Positions 39,541-53,790 of a stretch of DNA of 64,000 bases are shown here, in pieces. A program made the position numbers and the translations under genes. Within the stretch, counting starts at the first letter, position 1. Each line of letters begins with the position of its first letter. The DNA is taken from assembly GCA_034509425.1 (NCBI GenBank), contig JAVTVJ010000076.1, forward strand, positions 1,302,001-1,366,000. Direction: 5' to 3'. The notes under the pieces are model-generated. The model saw nothing but the letters and a program-made list of their open reading frames with translations. It did no database searches and was not told the origin of the DNA. This DNA is from Eopsaltria australis (Eukaryota > Chordata > Aves > Passeriformes > Petroicidae).

Positions 39541-42500
39541 GGCCAGGAAGATGGCAGGTGAAATCCTGGCTTGTAAGGTTTTATTGTTTGAAATTCAGCT
39601 TATATTGGTAGCTTGTATAAATAGTGACAGTTATAATGCTTTCTTAATTTACTATGGTGTGATATACCTTAGTCATCTAGTTAGTAAATGTAATTTAAAG
39701 AAGAGAAGGTAAGAGAAGGGTAAAGTAAGGGATTACTCTTTTAAAAAAGATGAAGGAGGTACTACAGGTGATGTGAATGCACTTCTCATTACTGTCAACG
39801 TCTGAAACTTCCTTAAGCAGTCTTTTAAAAATAATGGCAAATATGTATCATTATGTTGTTGCCTCACTGTCAGACCCCATTCCTGAATTTCAACTGTGTA
39901 GTAAGCAAATCCCATGCCAAGTTTTATGTATGTCAAAGTTCTGTCCTTAGCCATTGTTTTTAGAGATGTAGGATGTGTAAGAGCTTCTGGAAATGTGGGA
40001 GCACTTATAAATCACTTTTTTTAATGTAACTATAGTGAAAATAATCATAATCAAGTTACCAAATGAGTTAATGCTCTTTCTAATGTCCTCTGTAGCTGAT
40101 TATCATCTTATTGTAATTAATTTGTAAGAATTTGGATACATTTTAGTAGAACTTTGGTTACTTAGACTCCAGCATTGCTGTTGGCATCAGAGTATCATTT
40201 TGGGGTGAGGGCAAATGCATGTTCTGTCTTTGATCAGTGACAACACTGGCTTAAATTTTCCTACAGACTTGTTACAATGTGAGGCTTTTCCGTGCCAGAC
40301 TTGTAATATTTCTAGATAACATTAAAGAGGAAGAAATGAGGCTGATTGTCCATCTGTGAACTTCTTGTAGCTTTCAGAGTATTTGTGAGTGGAGAGTTGA
40401 AACTCCTTATGAACCCAAACCTGTACAAGGTTTGTGTATAACAGCAAAACAACTATGAGAAAGTTGCAAAACTACACTTGTTAAGAGGAGGAAAAAGAGT
40501 AGGCAAGGAAATTTTATATTGAATGGGTTTTTCTAGACTTCTTAGTGACGATATAGGAAAGATCTGATGTGTTAACAGGATTCTGTTTAGCATCTGAAAT
40601 TTGAAAGAAATGGAAGTCGAAATAGGGGTATATGGAAACAACAAAAGTAGATTGCTGCAGCATGTGTGTAATGAATGATGCTTGAATACTTAATTCCTGG
40701 AGGGTTATTCCCCTTTTTGTCAGAATCCGTGATGTGTGAGCTATGATATTTTGCCAAAAATTCACAATATGTTGGATCAGTTAAAGGAAAGAAGGAAATG
40801 TTGGTATTGCAGTATAACACATGTATGAAAGTGGAGGGTCATTGTTCTTAATGAAAAAAATCGTTAAAGGATCTCAAAAGGTATTTGAAAGTTAAGGGTT
40901 TTTTAAAATACAAAGTTGTTTGGTATGTTCTCACATGGCAACTGTGTATAATGTGCAAAATGCTGCTGTTGACAGTGAAATATGACTTTCTGATTTCACA
41001 TCTGTTTGCCTATTAGCTTCTGTTACAAGCAAAATCAAATTTTAATAGACTCACAGTCCCTTAGGAAACGGACGTTTCACATGGAGACACAGGGGCATTT
41101 TCAGTTATCTGCTGAGCAGCTTAGTACAAATTGTAGTGAAAAATCAGGGAGGTGGGAAAAAGTCCTGATTTGAGTTCATAAACGTATCTCTAGCCCTTCA
41201 AATTGCTACTAGCAGCTGGCAGCAACATTGAACTTAATCACTTAATCTCTTCCCAAGTGGATACCCTATTTTAAGTACCTCACTGGCATTTGCTTGCACA
41301 GCATCCCTGTCAGTCCTGAACTTGGGAACAGCAGGCTTATAAATCAGATTTTCTTCCAAGTGTTGCTGTTCATGTGTGCCAGCCTTACAGTGTGTAATTC
41401 GTATGGATAGAGAAGGATATCTTGGCTAGGTGCATTATAATCCTGAAGAAAAACATGTTTTCTAATGTGTTACAGAATTAGTTTGACTACAGTTTCTATC
41501 TGTGTAATATGTAATTCCAGATTTGCAGGACACTGGCAATGAGGAGGGGACGTGACACTGCATAGAAACTTCAAACAGACTCAGGAAATGCTCTGCACTA
41601 TATTATGCTCCTACAGGTCTATGAAGATATAAATGGCACATTAATATGTCCATGTGTGTTCTATTTGATGACTATAAAATATGCTTGTCCTATCTGTGAA
41701 AACTAGTTTATCAGGATCTGTGGAAAGGGCCAAGGAATAAAAACACTTCTTAACTTTTTTGTGTGCGTATCCATAAATGTTCTGTGATATTATCGGAAGA
41801 AAACTGGTCACATTATTATGGTTATTATGATTAAGTAATGTTTTGATAGAAATTATTTCTTAGATAAGAATTGGACATGGATACATAAACACGGAGATTA
41901 TGAATCTGCACATTGCAAACACATATTCTATGCTTTTCGTCCCTTACTCCAGTAGGAGGAACTCAGAATTTTCCCTTTTTCTGGTGCTCTCAAACTTTGT
42001 GGATTGCCTGTTAGGATTAGGAGGAGCATCTTTACTGGCTCTAATTTGATATAATTATCAATATTTTAGTCATTCTGCATGCATATATTGTCATAATAGC
42101 TATGGCTATATAATAATAAGTAAGCACGCTTCTATTAGGTGCACTTGCGTGATTGTACTTAAAAGAATATAATGTTCTTTGCAGTTTCACCTATTCTACA
42201 TCTATTAAAGAAAAGAAATGCAATTGTTTTGTCACAGAATTTGGTTTTGTAGTGTTAGGCATTAAAAGCTGTGTTAATGTCTCCTCAAAAACAGAGATGA
42301 CTCAGTTCCATTAATTTCATTGAACTTCCTTAGGAAATCATTGCATTCTTTTTATTAACCTTTATATGAAGTTGTTTAACATTCAGTCCTTGTTAGCTCC
42401 TACAGGTGTTGTTTCCAACTGGTGATAAGAAGCAATTTTACTTATCATTTTGGAAAATGAATATTTTGCTTATGTCTTTTGTCTTCTGTTTGTAATTCCA

Positions 42501-44305
42501 AGTTATCGTCTCCTGTCATTTCTTTCAGCATCCATTAAATGTTATCACCGAGAATTGAACATATAGTAAGGAGGAGATGTGTGGCTTGGGCTGAAAGACA
42601 TGGCACTGCCTTGTTTTAGTAGTACCAAGACTGTTAGAAAGCAAAGAAGTAACTGAATATACTTGTTACAATTATTGTGAATCAAGCTGTTGAAATGTGA
42701 TGTGAGACTTGGCTGAAGCCAGCCTGTTACTGGAAGTCTGATTAGATCAGTTGTACCTTGCTGACTTCTAAAACAAGCTTGGTGGAGAGCCTGTATTTAA
42801 GACCTCTGTGATTACTTTCTAGGAAAAAATTGTGTTCTCTTAAGTGTTTTGTAAATGTGCTGATGTTTCAAAACCATTTAAGTTGTGTTTTGCTATTACC
42901 TGGATGACAAACTTCATTTTATTGGACTCTTGCTCCAGAAATCATGTATTAATGAATTTCAAGAACTATGAAGCTTTAAGAGGGGACACAATTCCAGTTT
43001 TAATGAAATTAATTGTCTTACTGGCTGGCTGTTTTGGTTTTTTCCCCCCCTGCCTTTTGAAACTAATTAAGTCAGAGAAAGTTTTAACTACAGCCACCTA
43101 GAATTTCTGTGGCATTTGTGAAGGGACACTTGAGGGGTTGTCCCTGCTCCCCCCTTAGGCTGCATTAATGTTTACATAGTGGCTGTTAACATTATAGCGG
43201 CGCCTGTCTCGTCCCTGCAGTTACGACTCTGTTGCTGATGGTATTATAAATCTTGAGATTTAGGGCTTTTATAATTTGGTTGTAAAATCTTGCTCTGGGC
43301 AACTATTTGTAATGGTTTTAGTTGAAAACTTTGGGTGTTTGTCATTAAAAAAAATTCAGTGTACTGGACTCTTAGAAAAATATTTAAAGCACATGCATTT
43401 AAAAAGTGAAGCAGTGCAACAGTGCATGTTATAGAGGACATCTATATATATACACATGTATTTAGTGTTCTTGGAAACAAAAATAATGCTGTGGATTGCT
43501 TGGAAAAGTGACAGAAACATTTGTGTAAGAACAATGTGGAATTTTTAGATTGTATATTTGTTCTGATTAAACGTTCAGTGGTGTTAGGATTATTTGCTTG
43601 TCTAAATGCCATTAGTCTAAACATATTATAAAGGAGGAGTGTGGCAGCACAATAATGGTAAAAAGTATACACTGTAATGAAATACACCAATTTTGTAAGT
43701 TTGTCCATTCAAGTACAAATCTGTTGGTATATGTTTCTTTATAGTAGTAAAGTATATTTAGACTTGAGGTGACAATTTCCTTTCTCAAAAATGTTTTATG
43801 GTTATTCAGTTTGACACTATATTTTAGGGAAACAGGTAAATCACCAGTATGGTTAGTAATCAAAACAAGTGAACATGCTCTTTTAACACCGCAGGTGTTC
43901 TTGTGAGCTTTAGTTGTACTTGTTACAAGTAAGAAATTGAAAATCAAGCTATGTTGAGGGATGATTTTTTGCATATTCATTGCATTGTAGTGAAAAAGCG
44001 CTGGAGTTTGGATCACTGACATGAGTGTTTTGTGGTGTAATCTGGTAAGGAGAGCTATCAGGGAAACAAATTATTTTGGAATTTTACTCCTCTAGAGTGA
44101 TTATTGCTGTGAAATATGGAGCCAGGCTGTAGAAGTTACTGGGAAAGGTTTTTGTTTCTAGACCAAAAGATGTTAAATTTCACTGTACTTCAGCAACTGT
44201 CTTGGTGAGAGCCAGTGTTTGAGGATTTATGTTTTTATAGTAATAGTGCATGAACATTTGAACATGTTTTGCTGCATGCTTGGAGGGCTGCTACTGTGTT
44301 GTAGT

Positions 44306-44415
44306 TATAGAACCATCTCATAAAATATTTTGGCTTGGAAGGGACCTGAAAGCTTGTCTAGTTCCAACACCCCTGCCATGGGCAGAGACACCTTCCAGAA
44401 AGCCAGATTGCTTTA
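44306..44415 (-). mobile_element. CR1 LINE 3' end fragment, minus orientation
   Basis: The plus strand reads 'ttggcttggaagggacctga', then 'agttccaacacccctgccat' and 'gggcagagacaccttccaga', an almost consensus complement of a common avian CR1 3' end. It is only about 110 bases long, a typical severe 5' truncation. Confidence 0.9.
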
Positions 44416-44779
44416 ACAGTTATCAGAAGAAGGGAAAATTGATCATTCAAGGCTGGGAGTGCTGAAGTCAGTCTGGAAGATGCAGTGATGGTGGCAACAT
44501 TGTGAATGGCAGCTAGCTCAGGATAGGTAGCTCTTGGGAGTATTTTTCATGGAAAAACTTGCAATAGGCTGGTACTTTACACTAGAAGGATTGATGCTCT
44601 CTCTAAGGTGTATCCCTGGCAGTCATAACTTTGTTGTTTTATTCAGAGAGTTTTCTGTTTGTCTTAACGATTATTGCATCATGTGTTAATCCTAGAAACA
44701 GTTTCTGGAGCTTTTTAACTGTTCAGTTAATTCAGTATTAATAAAGTCAGTTTTTAAGAACTGTCTTTTCTAAGCACAG

Positions 44780-45560
44780 GAGCAGGCAATTCCAGTGTGT
44801 TGTAAGTCAAGCAAGTGGGCCAGAACAGCAAACACCCCGTGGAGCTCAAGAGGAAAAGGAAACTGTGTGATCTCTGGAAGTGAGGTCAGGCATCACAGGA
44901 GGAGTACAGAGCTGTGGTTTGCATATGCAGGGAGAAGATTTGAAAGGCCAAAAACTCAATTGGAATCGAAATTGGTCAGAGCTGACAACAGGGAAAGGCT
45001 TTTAAACTACATTAATAGCAAGGGAAAGTCTAAAGAAAGCACATTGATACTTGTTGAAGGTGGTCACCTGACTAAAACGGATGTAGGAAGAGCAGAGACT
45101 GTTTTTACTTCCATTTTTAGTAATACTGATAGACCGTGGGCTGCTCAATTCTTTGGTTTGGAGGACCACATGTGTCAGTACAATCCATTTACAGACACTG
45201 AAGTTGTAAGAAACCAGCTGTATCAGCTGGATGTTCACAAGTCTATGGGGCCTGATGGGATTCATGCCAGAGTTCTGCAGGAGCTGTCAGGTGTTGCAAC
45301 AGGACCCCTCTCAGTGGTACTGTGTGTACAGGAAGGGTCTGAGGGAAGAAGTAAGCTACAGACCTATTGATCTAACCTCAGTTCCTGGAAACATTCTGGA
45401 GATTATTCTGGGTAATATGGAAAGGCATTTAAAGAAGCAACACGATCACCAGGCACAGTTAACATGGGTTCACAAAGAGCAAGTCCTGTTTAACTTACTT
45501 GATGTCCTTTTGTGACCAGGTCACCCACCTAGTGGATGCAGGGAAGGCTGTCATTTAAAT
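44780..45560 (+). mobile_element. CR1 LINE ORF2 fragment with reverse transcriptase N-terminal part
   Basis: The frame at 44795-45370 encodes CR1 ORF2 sequence between the endonuclease and reverse transcriptase: a 'RTANTPWSS...HHRRSTELWFAYAG' linker, 'LLNYINSKGKSK', 'GHLTKTDVGRAETVFTSIFS', 'EDHMCQYNPFTDTEVV' and the diagnostic 'LDVHKSMGPDGIHARVLQEL'. A frame change follows, and the next frame continues with 'YRPIDLTSVPGNILEIILG' and 'MERHLKKQH'. The WK...V.PIFKKG block expected between them is missing, so there is an internal deletion as well. The element is dead. It is the only copy here that retains substantial coding sequence. Confidence 0.9.
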
Positions 45561-48500
45561 TGTAGGCATATTGTGAAGCTGTCCTGTGTGAAGGAGAAGA
45601 ATGGCCTCTGTGGGTCATAGAAAGATGCTGTGTGACTGGCAAGGTATAAACTGTCCATTTGTAAAAGGAGCTGCAGAGTAAAATTTGCTTCATTTCAATG
45701 AACTGTGGAAACCATTTGGTTTGTTATGTGAGAAGGCTCTTCTCTCCCATATGGTGTTCTTAATTATTCCTGTAGTAAGTCTATCCTTCATTGCTGCCCA
45801 TTACTCCTTGTGGTTCTGTGTATGTACAAAAGATACAGTTATAATCCTTACACTTTTGGATGAAAGAAGTGGTTACCATCAACACTTGGGCTTTCCTAAC
45901 TGTCTGAAATGTGTGTTTCTATTTCATACCAGTCATTTCTTTCCAATCAGTTGAGTGATTCACAATTTTGTCTGAGTTACAGTCTAGATAACTGTTTTAA
46001 AGTAGATTTCATCTGCTAGAGATGACAAAAGTTTGGCAAGGCGAATTCCGTACTTTTGAACAGAGCAAGGTTTATTGGGAGTCAGTGACTACAGTTCCAT
46101 ACATCTGTAGTCAGTTAGTCCAAGTTATATAATCGGCATTCTGAAAAACTCCACTGTGTCTGCATAAGTATTAAGCAGCCAAGTTTAAGATTCAGGCCGC
46201 AGCATTTGAATGCTGGAAAATTTTGGTTCAGCTTTCTTGTGTGGTAACTGAAGTCTTGCACAAGATGAAGAGCAGGAGAGCAACTACAGCTTTATAGTTG
46301 ACAATCCATTTTGTAGGATAACACAGGAAGACAGGGAAGAATACTGGAAGATCTCACGTGAAATCTTGTGATTCTGGAGACACTGCAGAATGCGTTACAG
46401 CATCCTGATAACTCTGTAGAGACTGGGTTTACTTTCTCTCTGTGTTGTTAGAGTTAGGGCTGAGATGGATCATGCAGGACTGTTAGATTGCAATTTCTCA
46501 GTGATCTCCAGATCTCTGAGTTTCAGAAGGATTTACCAGCTTAGGCACAGCACCAGCCATGTGGCTGCTTCACAAATGTAAAGACATCTCGGGCAGCACC
46601 CATTAAACTCTGGCCTAGTCTATCAGTGCACGTGGGGTGCAAAGGGCAGTGCTAAGGTCAAGCAGCAAGCTCTGATAGATCCCAGATGACTGCAGATACC
46701 TTCGTCTCTTCCTGAGTGGCTCCATGAGTAACTGAGACTAGTTCAAGTTTATTTTTTAAAAATTATTTCAAAGACTACTTTTGGCAAATATGTTTCTGAA
46801 ATGTTCACTTTGTAGGCTGAAAACTTAAGTAAAAATGATTTAGTCATCTGCAGTATAATTTTGTATTCTGTTTTTCATCATTAACCATAAAAACTCCACC
46901 AGAACTTGTAAAACTTACAGTCCTGTTGAAATGCTGACAGATAAAATGTTAAAACTCAGACTGCTGCTGAACATTGGACTATTCTGTGAGTCTGACTTGG
47001 ATTCAAATGGCATAAACAGTGGATTAATTACTCTGTCCTGTCTGCTCAGCACTAGCATCCAGGACACACTCATTTGGACTTCCGTGGCTTAAGCAAACGC
47101 TTAATACATTTTCTGTGTCTGAATGCTTGTGTGTAACATGCAGCTCCCAGAGGGAGAATAATAAATACTCTGCTAGTATAAACTTCAGATGTAGCTTAGG
47201 TGAGCTGGCTTGAGTGCTGACATTTACCTGGCGAGATAACATCCATGCCTAGCATGCCTGTAGTGTAATGGCTGGAAATCTTGGAGGGAACTTTTCAGAC
47301 TTCAGGTCTCCTTGTAGGATATTGTTTTTAGATACTACAGATGAGAGCAGCTTAAATACTGTTTCCATGCGAGCCACACCTATAAGCCCTCTGTAAATGA
47401 AGTGACTTTTCTGGAGCCTCATTGTTCTCAAGGAACTAAGGTCGTTGTTAGCTCCTCAAGCAGGAAAAGTGTGAAGGTAGAGATGGAGAATGGTAATGAT
47501 TTACTGTATTTAATCACACAAAGCTTTTCTGTGGCAAAGATTCTTAGGTCAAACGTCTTACTTCCCTTTCCTGCCCTCTCCCCTCCACATTCTGGGACAG
47601 AAAGTGGCATGTTTTTATTTCCTTTGGTAAGGAAATAAAATACTATGTGTTGTAGTGTTTCTTGTAATCTGATGACTCCATTCCAGATTGAATCTTTTTT
47701 GATAAAGTAAGTGTATGCCATTAAAACTTTCTCCTAAAGACAGTCTGTGTAAGAAGCAGGAACAGTGTCCATGGCATTAAAGGCAAGCATTAAACAGGTC
47801 TCATGAATTTGGGCCAGTAGCTGTCATCACAATCCAGACTGCTCCAGCTTTGGTGAAAGACTGAAACAATATGGACTGTCTGGTAGTACAGCATAATTTG
47901 GCCTACGTGAAGGAATTTATATGGGCTCCATCTTGCTGCTTCACTGATATGTTTTTCCTTTTAAGCTCTTCAGTGTGTGTTATTCATTCCTCATGAGCAA
48001 CAGACTGAGGAACTAGCAAAAGTGTTCTAATATCAACTGTTGGCAATTTGGATGTTTGAGCTTAATGCCAGAAAATAATAGGTTCAAACTGAACTTGGCG
48101 ATAGCTTATTTCTGTCTTTGGTAGGTGAAATGTTTCATTAACGTCTGTCTGTAGTATCTGGCACAGTTCATCATCTAGTACTGATATCCTGTCAGAAACT
48201 GGCTTCTCAGTCAGTAGGGATGTGTTGAAATGACACTCAGTCAAACTTTTAGTATGGTTTGTCTGCCTTTCTAGAGAAAGTTCACATTGATTTCTGACCC
48301 TGCTGTTCCTTGGGACTCCTTGTGGGACCCCCATTACGGATGTAGGCACACTCTTAATAGCATTCATCTGTCTTCTGAGTGATTAAATTAATAGTTCCTA
48401 ACTGGATTTAAAGCCTGCTTTCAATATTACTTAATAGGCTGTCAGTAGAGGGTGTAAATGTCACTGTATGTTGGCAAGTCTATACACTGCTTCCCTTGGA

Positions 48501-50884
48501 AGTGCTACTCTCCTGTTGCTGAATACAAGGGCATTTAGAAGTTAGTCACACCATGTGAAAAGCTGCAGTAGTTCCTTGTTTGACTTTGATTTGTCAAATC
48601 AGCTTTTTTTTTAAACATTGCTTCAGGTGCTTTTTAAACAGTGTAATCCAATCACAAATGTAACATTAAAACATTATGAGTCTAAAGAGAAAATTAGTTC
48701 TAAACATGCAAACACCACAACAGCTATTAGTGTGACAGACTAGAAAAAGAGTATCAGGCTGCTTAAGTCTTTTGAAATAGGTGAAATATCTGACGATTTG
48801 AGTGGCTTATCAAAAAACTTTTATTGTGGAATGGGCTGTCTCAAACTGGGCACAGAATATGAATTGCAAAGGGAATGCCAGCCATTCCAAGGGGCTTCCT
48901 GGAAAGCCTCTGGAGCTGCTTCTCTTCTTGCTGAGTTGCTGTGAGCTGGGTTTGGGATGTGCAAGTAGGGTGTGGTTGAAGGGCTCTTAACTTGAGGAGG
49001 GCTGGAAGGTAGAGGTTGAGAAAAATAGATCAAATACTGAATGAATTTCCACTGGTATTGGGACAGCCCCAAGCTGTCAGCTGAAGGAGTGATCTTATAT
49101 GACAATTTTTTTCTCCTTCCTGCCTTCTCCCTCTCAAAATACACTGAGTATATGTCCAAGGCTAGTGAATATATACTTTCAACTCTGAATTTTTTCCATG
49201 CCCTGTCCTGCTCTTCCCAGTTTTTATTAACCATTCTGTCCGTAGTGTCCTATTTTGGTTTGGATTGGAGTGATTGCCAACAGAATACATTGAAACAATG
49301 ACCTCCTGCTGCTACTGTTGAGAGTCTCCAAAGCAGTTTCGCTCAAAAATACTTGCTTTTGTGCCCTGTGCTCACACCTTCCAGACAGAGTGGCCAAGAA
49401 ACCTGTGCCCAGAAAGAACGGAGTGTTTTCTTTGTGATTGACTGAGCTGATCAAAAACAATTCTGTGTTACTATCAAGAGTCCAAAGAAATTGTTATTTG
49501 GGGCCTTACTTAACACTAGATAGACCTTCTGTACCAAGAATGTGAATAATTTAAAAAATCCCTGGAAACCCTTCATTTCTTTTCCTGAGGTTTGATTAAT
49601 TTGTTTTTCTTCTGTTATCTCCGAGCCAGTCATTCTGTAGTATTAATAAGCTTTTTGGAATCTTTTTATCTCTTCACGGAATCTTGTGAGGTTAAATCAC
49701 ACTTTAATTAAGAGGATTTTTCCCCTCTGGAGGTCAGCATTTGTTTTTGCTCTGTAGATACCATTGAGAAACTGGGAGAGAAGGAAGAGGGAGGGGATGG
49801 TTAAAGAAAATCTGTATAAAATAGAGTATAAGGGAGTTAAAAAAAATTGAACTATAGATGTTATCTTGTGTTGCGCTAGCTGGAAACTTTGTAAGAATTA
49901 TTGGTACTAATTTAACTGGAATGTATTACTGTAGATATATTTTATTTTTGGCTTCTCTCCCTTTCCACTTTTCTCATACCCTTTCTTTGGCATGTGTTCA
50001 AATCATAGAACATGCTGAGTTTATTTTATTTCCTTTTAAGAACAACAAATTCTGAGTATTTGCATAAAACCATTTTGCTTAACATGTAATGTGCTCCAAG
50101 CAAGAATTACTGATTTACAGTTTTGAGCAATTTCAGTTTCTCCAGCCTGTAAAGTGTCCATTTCCTACTTTAAACAACCCAAAATATTGAAATAGGAAAT
50201 TCCTTTAAAAAAGCAGTGGGTCATGATTCAGTAAACTGTGTATTTTTGAGATGAAGTTCTGAACATTATTTTTGTGTGAAAGATTTGCTACTGGTCTTTA
50301 GTAAGCTTAAAAGTTACCATGTTCTTTTCTGAGAACTCACTGCTTAGGTCTGTTTTCATAATTTTCAGCTTTATTTTGGAAGCTTGTCTGTTCCTGCTGA
50401 TTTTAAGTGAACTTTTGCACCAGGACTTTGCTGCTGACCTCCAGCTGTCAGTAGGAAATTGGTGGGTGTGAGAGATTAACGATACCCTAAACATAATCTG
50501 TAGTGCTTGTGTTATTACAGGGATGCAATCACAACTCCACATCTATGCTGGGTTCGCTTGTGGTGTCAAGCTGCTGCAAAGCAGAGAAAACCCTACCTCT
50601 TACCTCTTCATTTTAACCTCTTTCATTTCAAGGGAAACCTGTGATTTGTGTGTTTGATTTAATTCTGCAAGTTATAAAGTGCTGTGCTTTACAGCTGGGG
50701 GGAGGGATTGAAGCTGACAGGAGGAATTCTTCCTGTTTTTGCAGACCGTGAGTCCTGTCTGGGGAGCCATTACAAACTATTACGTTAGCTTCTTAGTTTT
50801 ATGTTCAGAAATAAAAGCCAGAGTTAACTCTTTTTGAATGTTATTTTTTTTTCTTTTAAATTTAAAGAGGACAAATGTTCTCAA

Positions 50885-50965
50885 GTTTTGCTATTTACTA
50901 GAATACATATATAATTATAATATAGATACTTTTATATGATGTATACATACATATGAAAATATTTA
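50885..50965. repeat. AT-rich microsatellite-like patch
   Basis: Irregular runs of ATACATATATAATTATAATA and TATACATACATATG type lie in intron 3. They are low complexity with partial palindromes and no regular unit. Confidence 0.5.
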
Positions 50966-53389
50966 TTGCTAAAAATTACTGTTTTGCTGTAACAAGTCAG
51001 TACAGCAAAGGTTTTGTGCTCTTTACCTTCTTTTAATATCCCATCCCTTATTTGCCTTTGAATCCAATTATTCTTATAAAAGTAGTTTTATTTGTGATTT
51101 CTTAGACTTGTAAAGAATCAAAGAAATGTCAGTTAAAATACAGTGATAAGTGTCAGAATATGCAGCAGATTCAATGAACCGTGGCATTCATACAAAATTC
51201 AGACTTGATTTTGTAGGAAACTAATATAATGAATTTATGAAAAAAATTATATAAGTCACATGTAGTTCAGCTTTTGCTGTATACGTCACAAGGAAGGGTG
51301 AGTTTGACATGTTTCTAGTACCTGCTTATTCTTGGGTCAAGTCTTGTTGATTTGACAACATTAAGAGTTTTTGGAAAAGCAAGTAGCAGGAATTTGAAGT
51401 TTTGGGCTGGGGAGAAAATCAGAAAGCTTTATAGCAAAGCTAAAACTGCTCTTGTTTTAGCAATGAGTTGGGTATTTTTATTTTGTGAGAGTTTACCCCA
51501 CCAGCTGTTTAAATTTATTGTATATGTGGAGCAACGTAACCCATCAATTAGATGTTTAATCAGAGAACCTGTTCTCTTATTTGCATGCATAAAGATTTTT
51601 AACATGCTGATCTATCCATCTTCAGGCTCCTTCTATCCCTCTGTGCTGCTGGGTTACGGGAGCTGTTGCAGGGAATGGGGCCTGGGTGTGCCTGCCCCAG
51701 TGTGTCCCTTGCCCTGGGGAGTGAATTCGGGGGCTCCCTCTCCCAGCTCCCACCTAGGGCTGTTCTCACTGAAGGAGGTGCCTGTTCAGTCAATTTATGT
51801 CGATTTTGTACACAGTGGTTTTCATCTTGCTGTAGTTATTTCCTGTTATTTCTGACTTGTTAACTTATTTCCCCTTTAGTTTTGAGCAAGGCAAAAAAAA
51901 AGTGATCATAAAAAACACAATACTGGCAAAAAAGAGCAGTTATAGTAGTTCAAATAAGTTTAATTAATTGCAGTGAATGTTTAGATTTCAGGATGTCTGC
52001 TCAGAAAGGTTTGTGGTTTAACTGTAATAAGGCAATAGAGAAAATTCTTTAAACTTGGTATCACCAAAAGAAGTTTGTGGTGAGGAAATTCTAGGAACTG
52101 TAGTGCTGCTATTAGACACAAAAGATGGGCAGGGCAAGGTAAAATGTTTGAAAGAAAATATTCAGAAGGAGGAATGAATATTGAGAAGGATACAGCTTAA
52201 AAATTATAGGTCCTACCTCTTCTGTGGCTGTTTATAGAAAGAGAAGGTGTTTGCTTTCTGTTGGAAATTTTCTTTGAGGGCTGCTGTGGTTGCAATAATT
52301 AATTAATGGTAAAATTTCCATGAGCTTAAGTACATTCTAAGTATTCATCCCACCTTCAGGCAAGGTTGATTGTTTTTTTTTTTGTGTGCTGATGGTATGT
52401 TGTGTTTTTTTATTTTTTTTTTAGCTTAGCAACAACTCTGTATTTAAGGGAAACCATAAATACATTGAAGGAAAACCATAAATGAGAGAGAACTGGCACT
52501 GAGTTTTGTAGGACAAAATTTTGATTGTATTTAAAGATTGGTATTTTGTATGATTTACTATTATATGAAGCAAAACTTATGCTGCTTGTGAAAGTAGTTA
52601 GTTTTTGAATTTTATAGCACATCAAGCTGAGCAAGAAAACATTCTTCAGGAAAGTGTTCCACAAACAATATGTTGGCATGCAGATTTGGACAGTTGCTGC
52701 TTCTGTTGGCAGGAATAGGATTTTTTTACTCACGTGGAAGGGAAATTGGACTTTGGCCTCAATCAAATAAGTTTTCCAGAGTTTACAGCACTTACAGGAA
52801 GATATAAATACCTTGCTCACAGGCAAATGCATTCAAAGTCTGAGAGCAGCACTTAGTGATTTCTTTGACTTTAAAATACTTTTGGTTAAACAAAGGATAG
52901 GAGAACTTTAATCTGTTTTATATTTCCTGTATTTTCATTTGAAGTCCTGAAGATGAATTTTGAAAAACTGGGACAGTTTCAGTAAAGAGCTATGAGTATG
53001 ATTAAAAACTTAAGGAACATGGTGGGAAAACTGAACTCCTTCAGTTCTTGTTTAAGAAATGATACGAGGGTAGCTTAGAGGGGGTAAAGTTACAAGGGAG
53101 GTAAAGATGTAACTATTTTCAGAGACCAGACTAATTCTTGTTTTACAAGAATTTGGTGCAAATTGTGAAGATAAGTACCCATAAAATAACATATCAGTGA
53201 TTGTGGTGATTGGAAATACTTAAAAAGACAAATCTGATCTTTTTAAGCAAATGGCTAATTCACTAAAGAAGAGTTCGTGTTTTGTATTCCTTAGGAAGAC
53301 AGATTGTTTATCACTGTAATCTCTTCTGATTTTATAATCTGTGAAAAAAAAATTGATGGTATTTTGAAGTTGCTTTCTGCCTTTTTCTG

Positions 53390-53790
53390 TAGAATAATAG
53401 AATTGCTCAGGTAAGTCTTGGGAAGTCAGCTAGTGCAGCTTGCTGCTTGGAGCAGGTCTGGCGCTGAATTCAGTCCAGCCTGCTTGGGGATTTGTCTGGT
53501 CAGCCTTGCAAACCTCTGAATCTCTGTTCCAGTGCTCTGCTGTCTTGCTGGAGAAAATACTGTTTCCTTGGGTCAGGTCAGAGTCTGCCCAGCCGTGCTG
53601 GTGATCCTCTATGCCAGCTGATCAATGTCTGCTCGTATTGGAGACCACAGCCAGGCACGGGACCCTGTGGTAGTGAGTGGCAAGTCAATGGGATTAATCA
53701 TTTCCCTTGACCTCCTACCTAAACGTCTGGTAATACAGCCCAGTACGCTGCTAGGTTTCCTTGTTATTTTTATCCTGTAGCTTTTTGGGG
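53390..53790 (-). mobile_element. CR1 LINE fragment, minus orientation, diverged
   Basis: The plus strand starts 'agaataatagaattgctcag', resembling the CR1 terminal octamer repeats in complement. It continues with 'cttgctgcttggagcaggtc', 'gttccagtgctctgctgtct' and, near the end, 'aatacagcccagtacgctgc' followed by 'taggtttccttg', which resembles the 'cagcccaggatgc..ttggcctt' block of longer CR1 3' regions. It is older and more diverged than the 44306 copy. Confidence 0.7.

Noticed and set aside
46020..46740. Possible endogenous retroviral LTR in minus orientation (ggtttattgggag gives a CAATAAA-type signal)
   Set aside because: No paired LTR, primer-binding site, TG...CA termini or retroviral coding sequence was seen. 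The motif alone is too weak.
48821..49234. 137-codon minus-strand frame in intron 3
   Set aside because: Lys/Ser/Pro-rich low-information sequence with no recognised domain and no exon signals.
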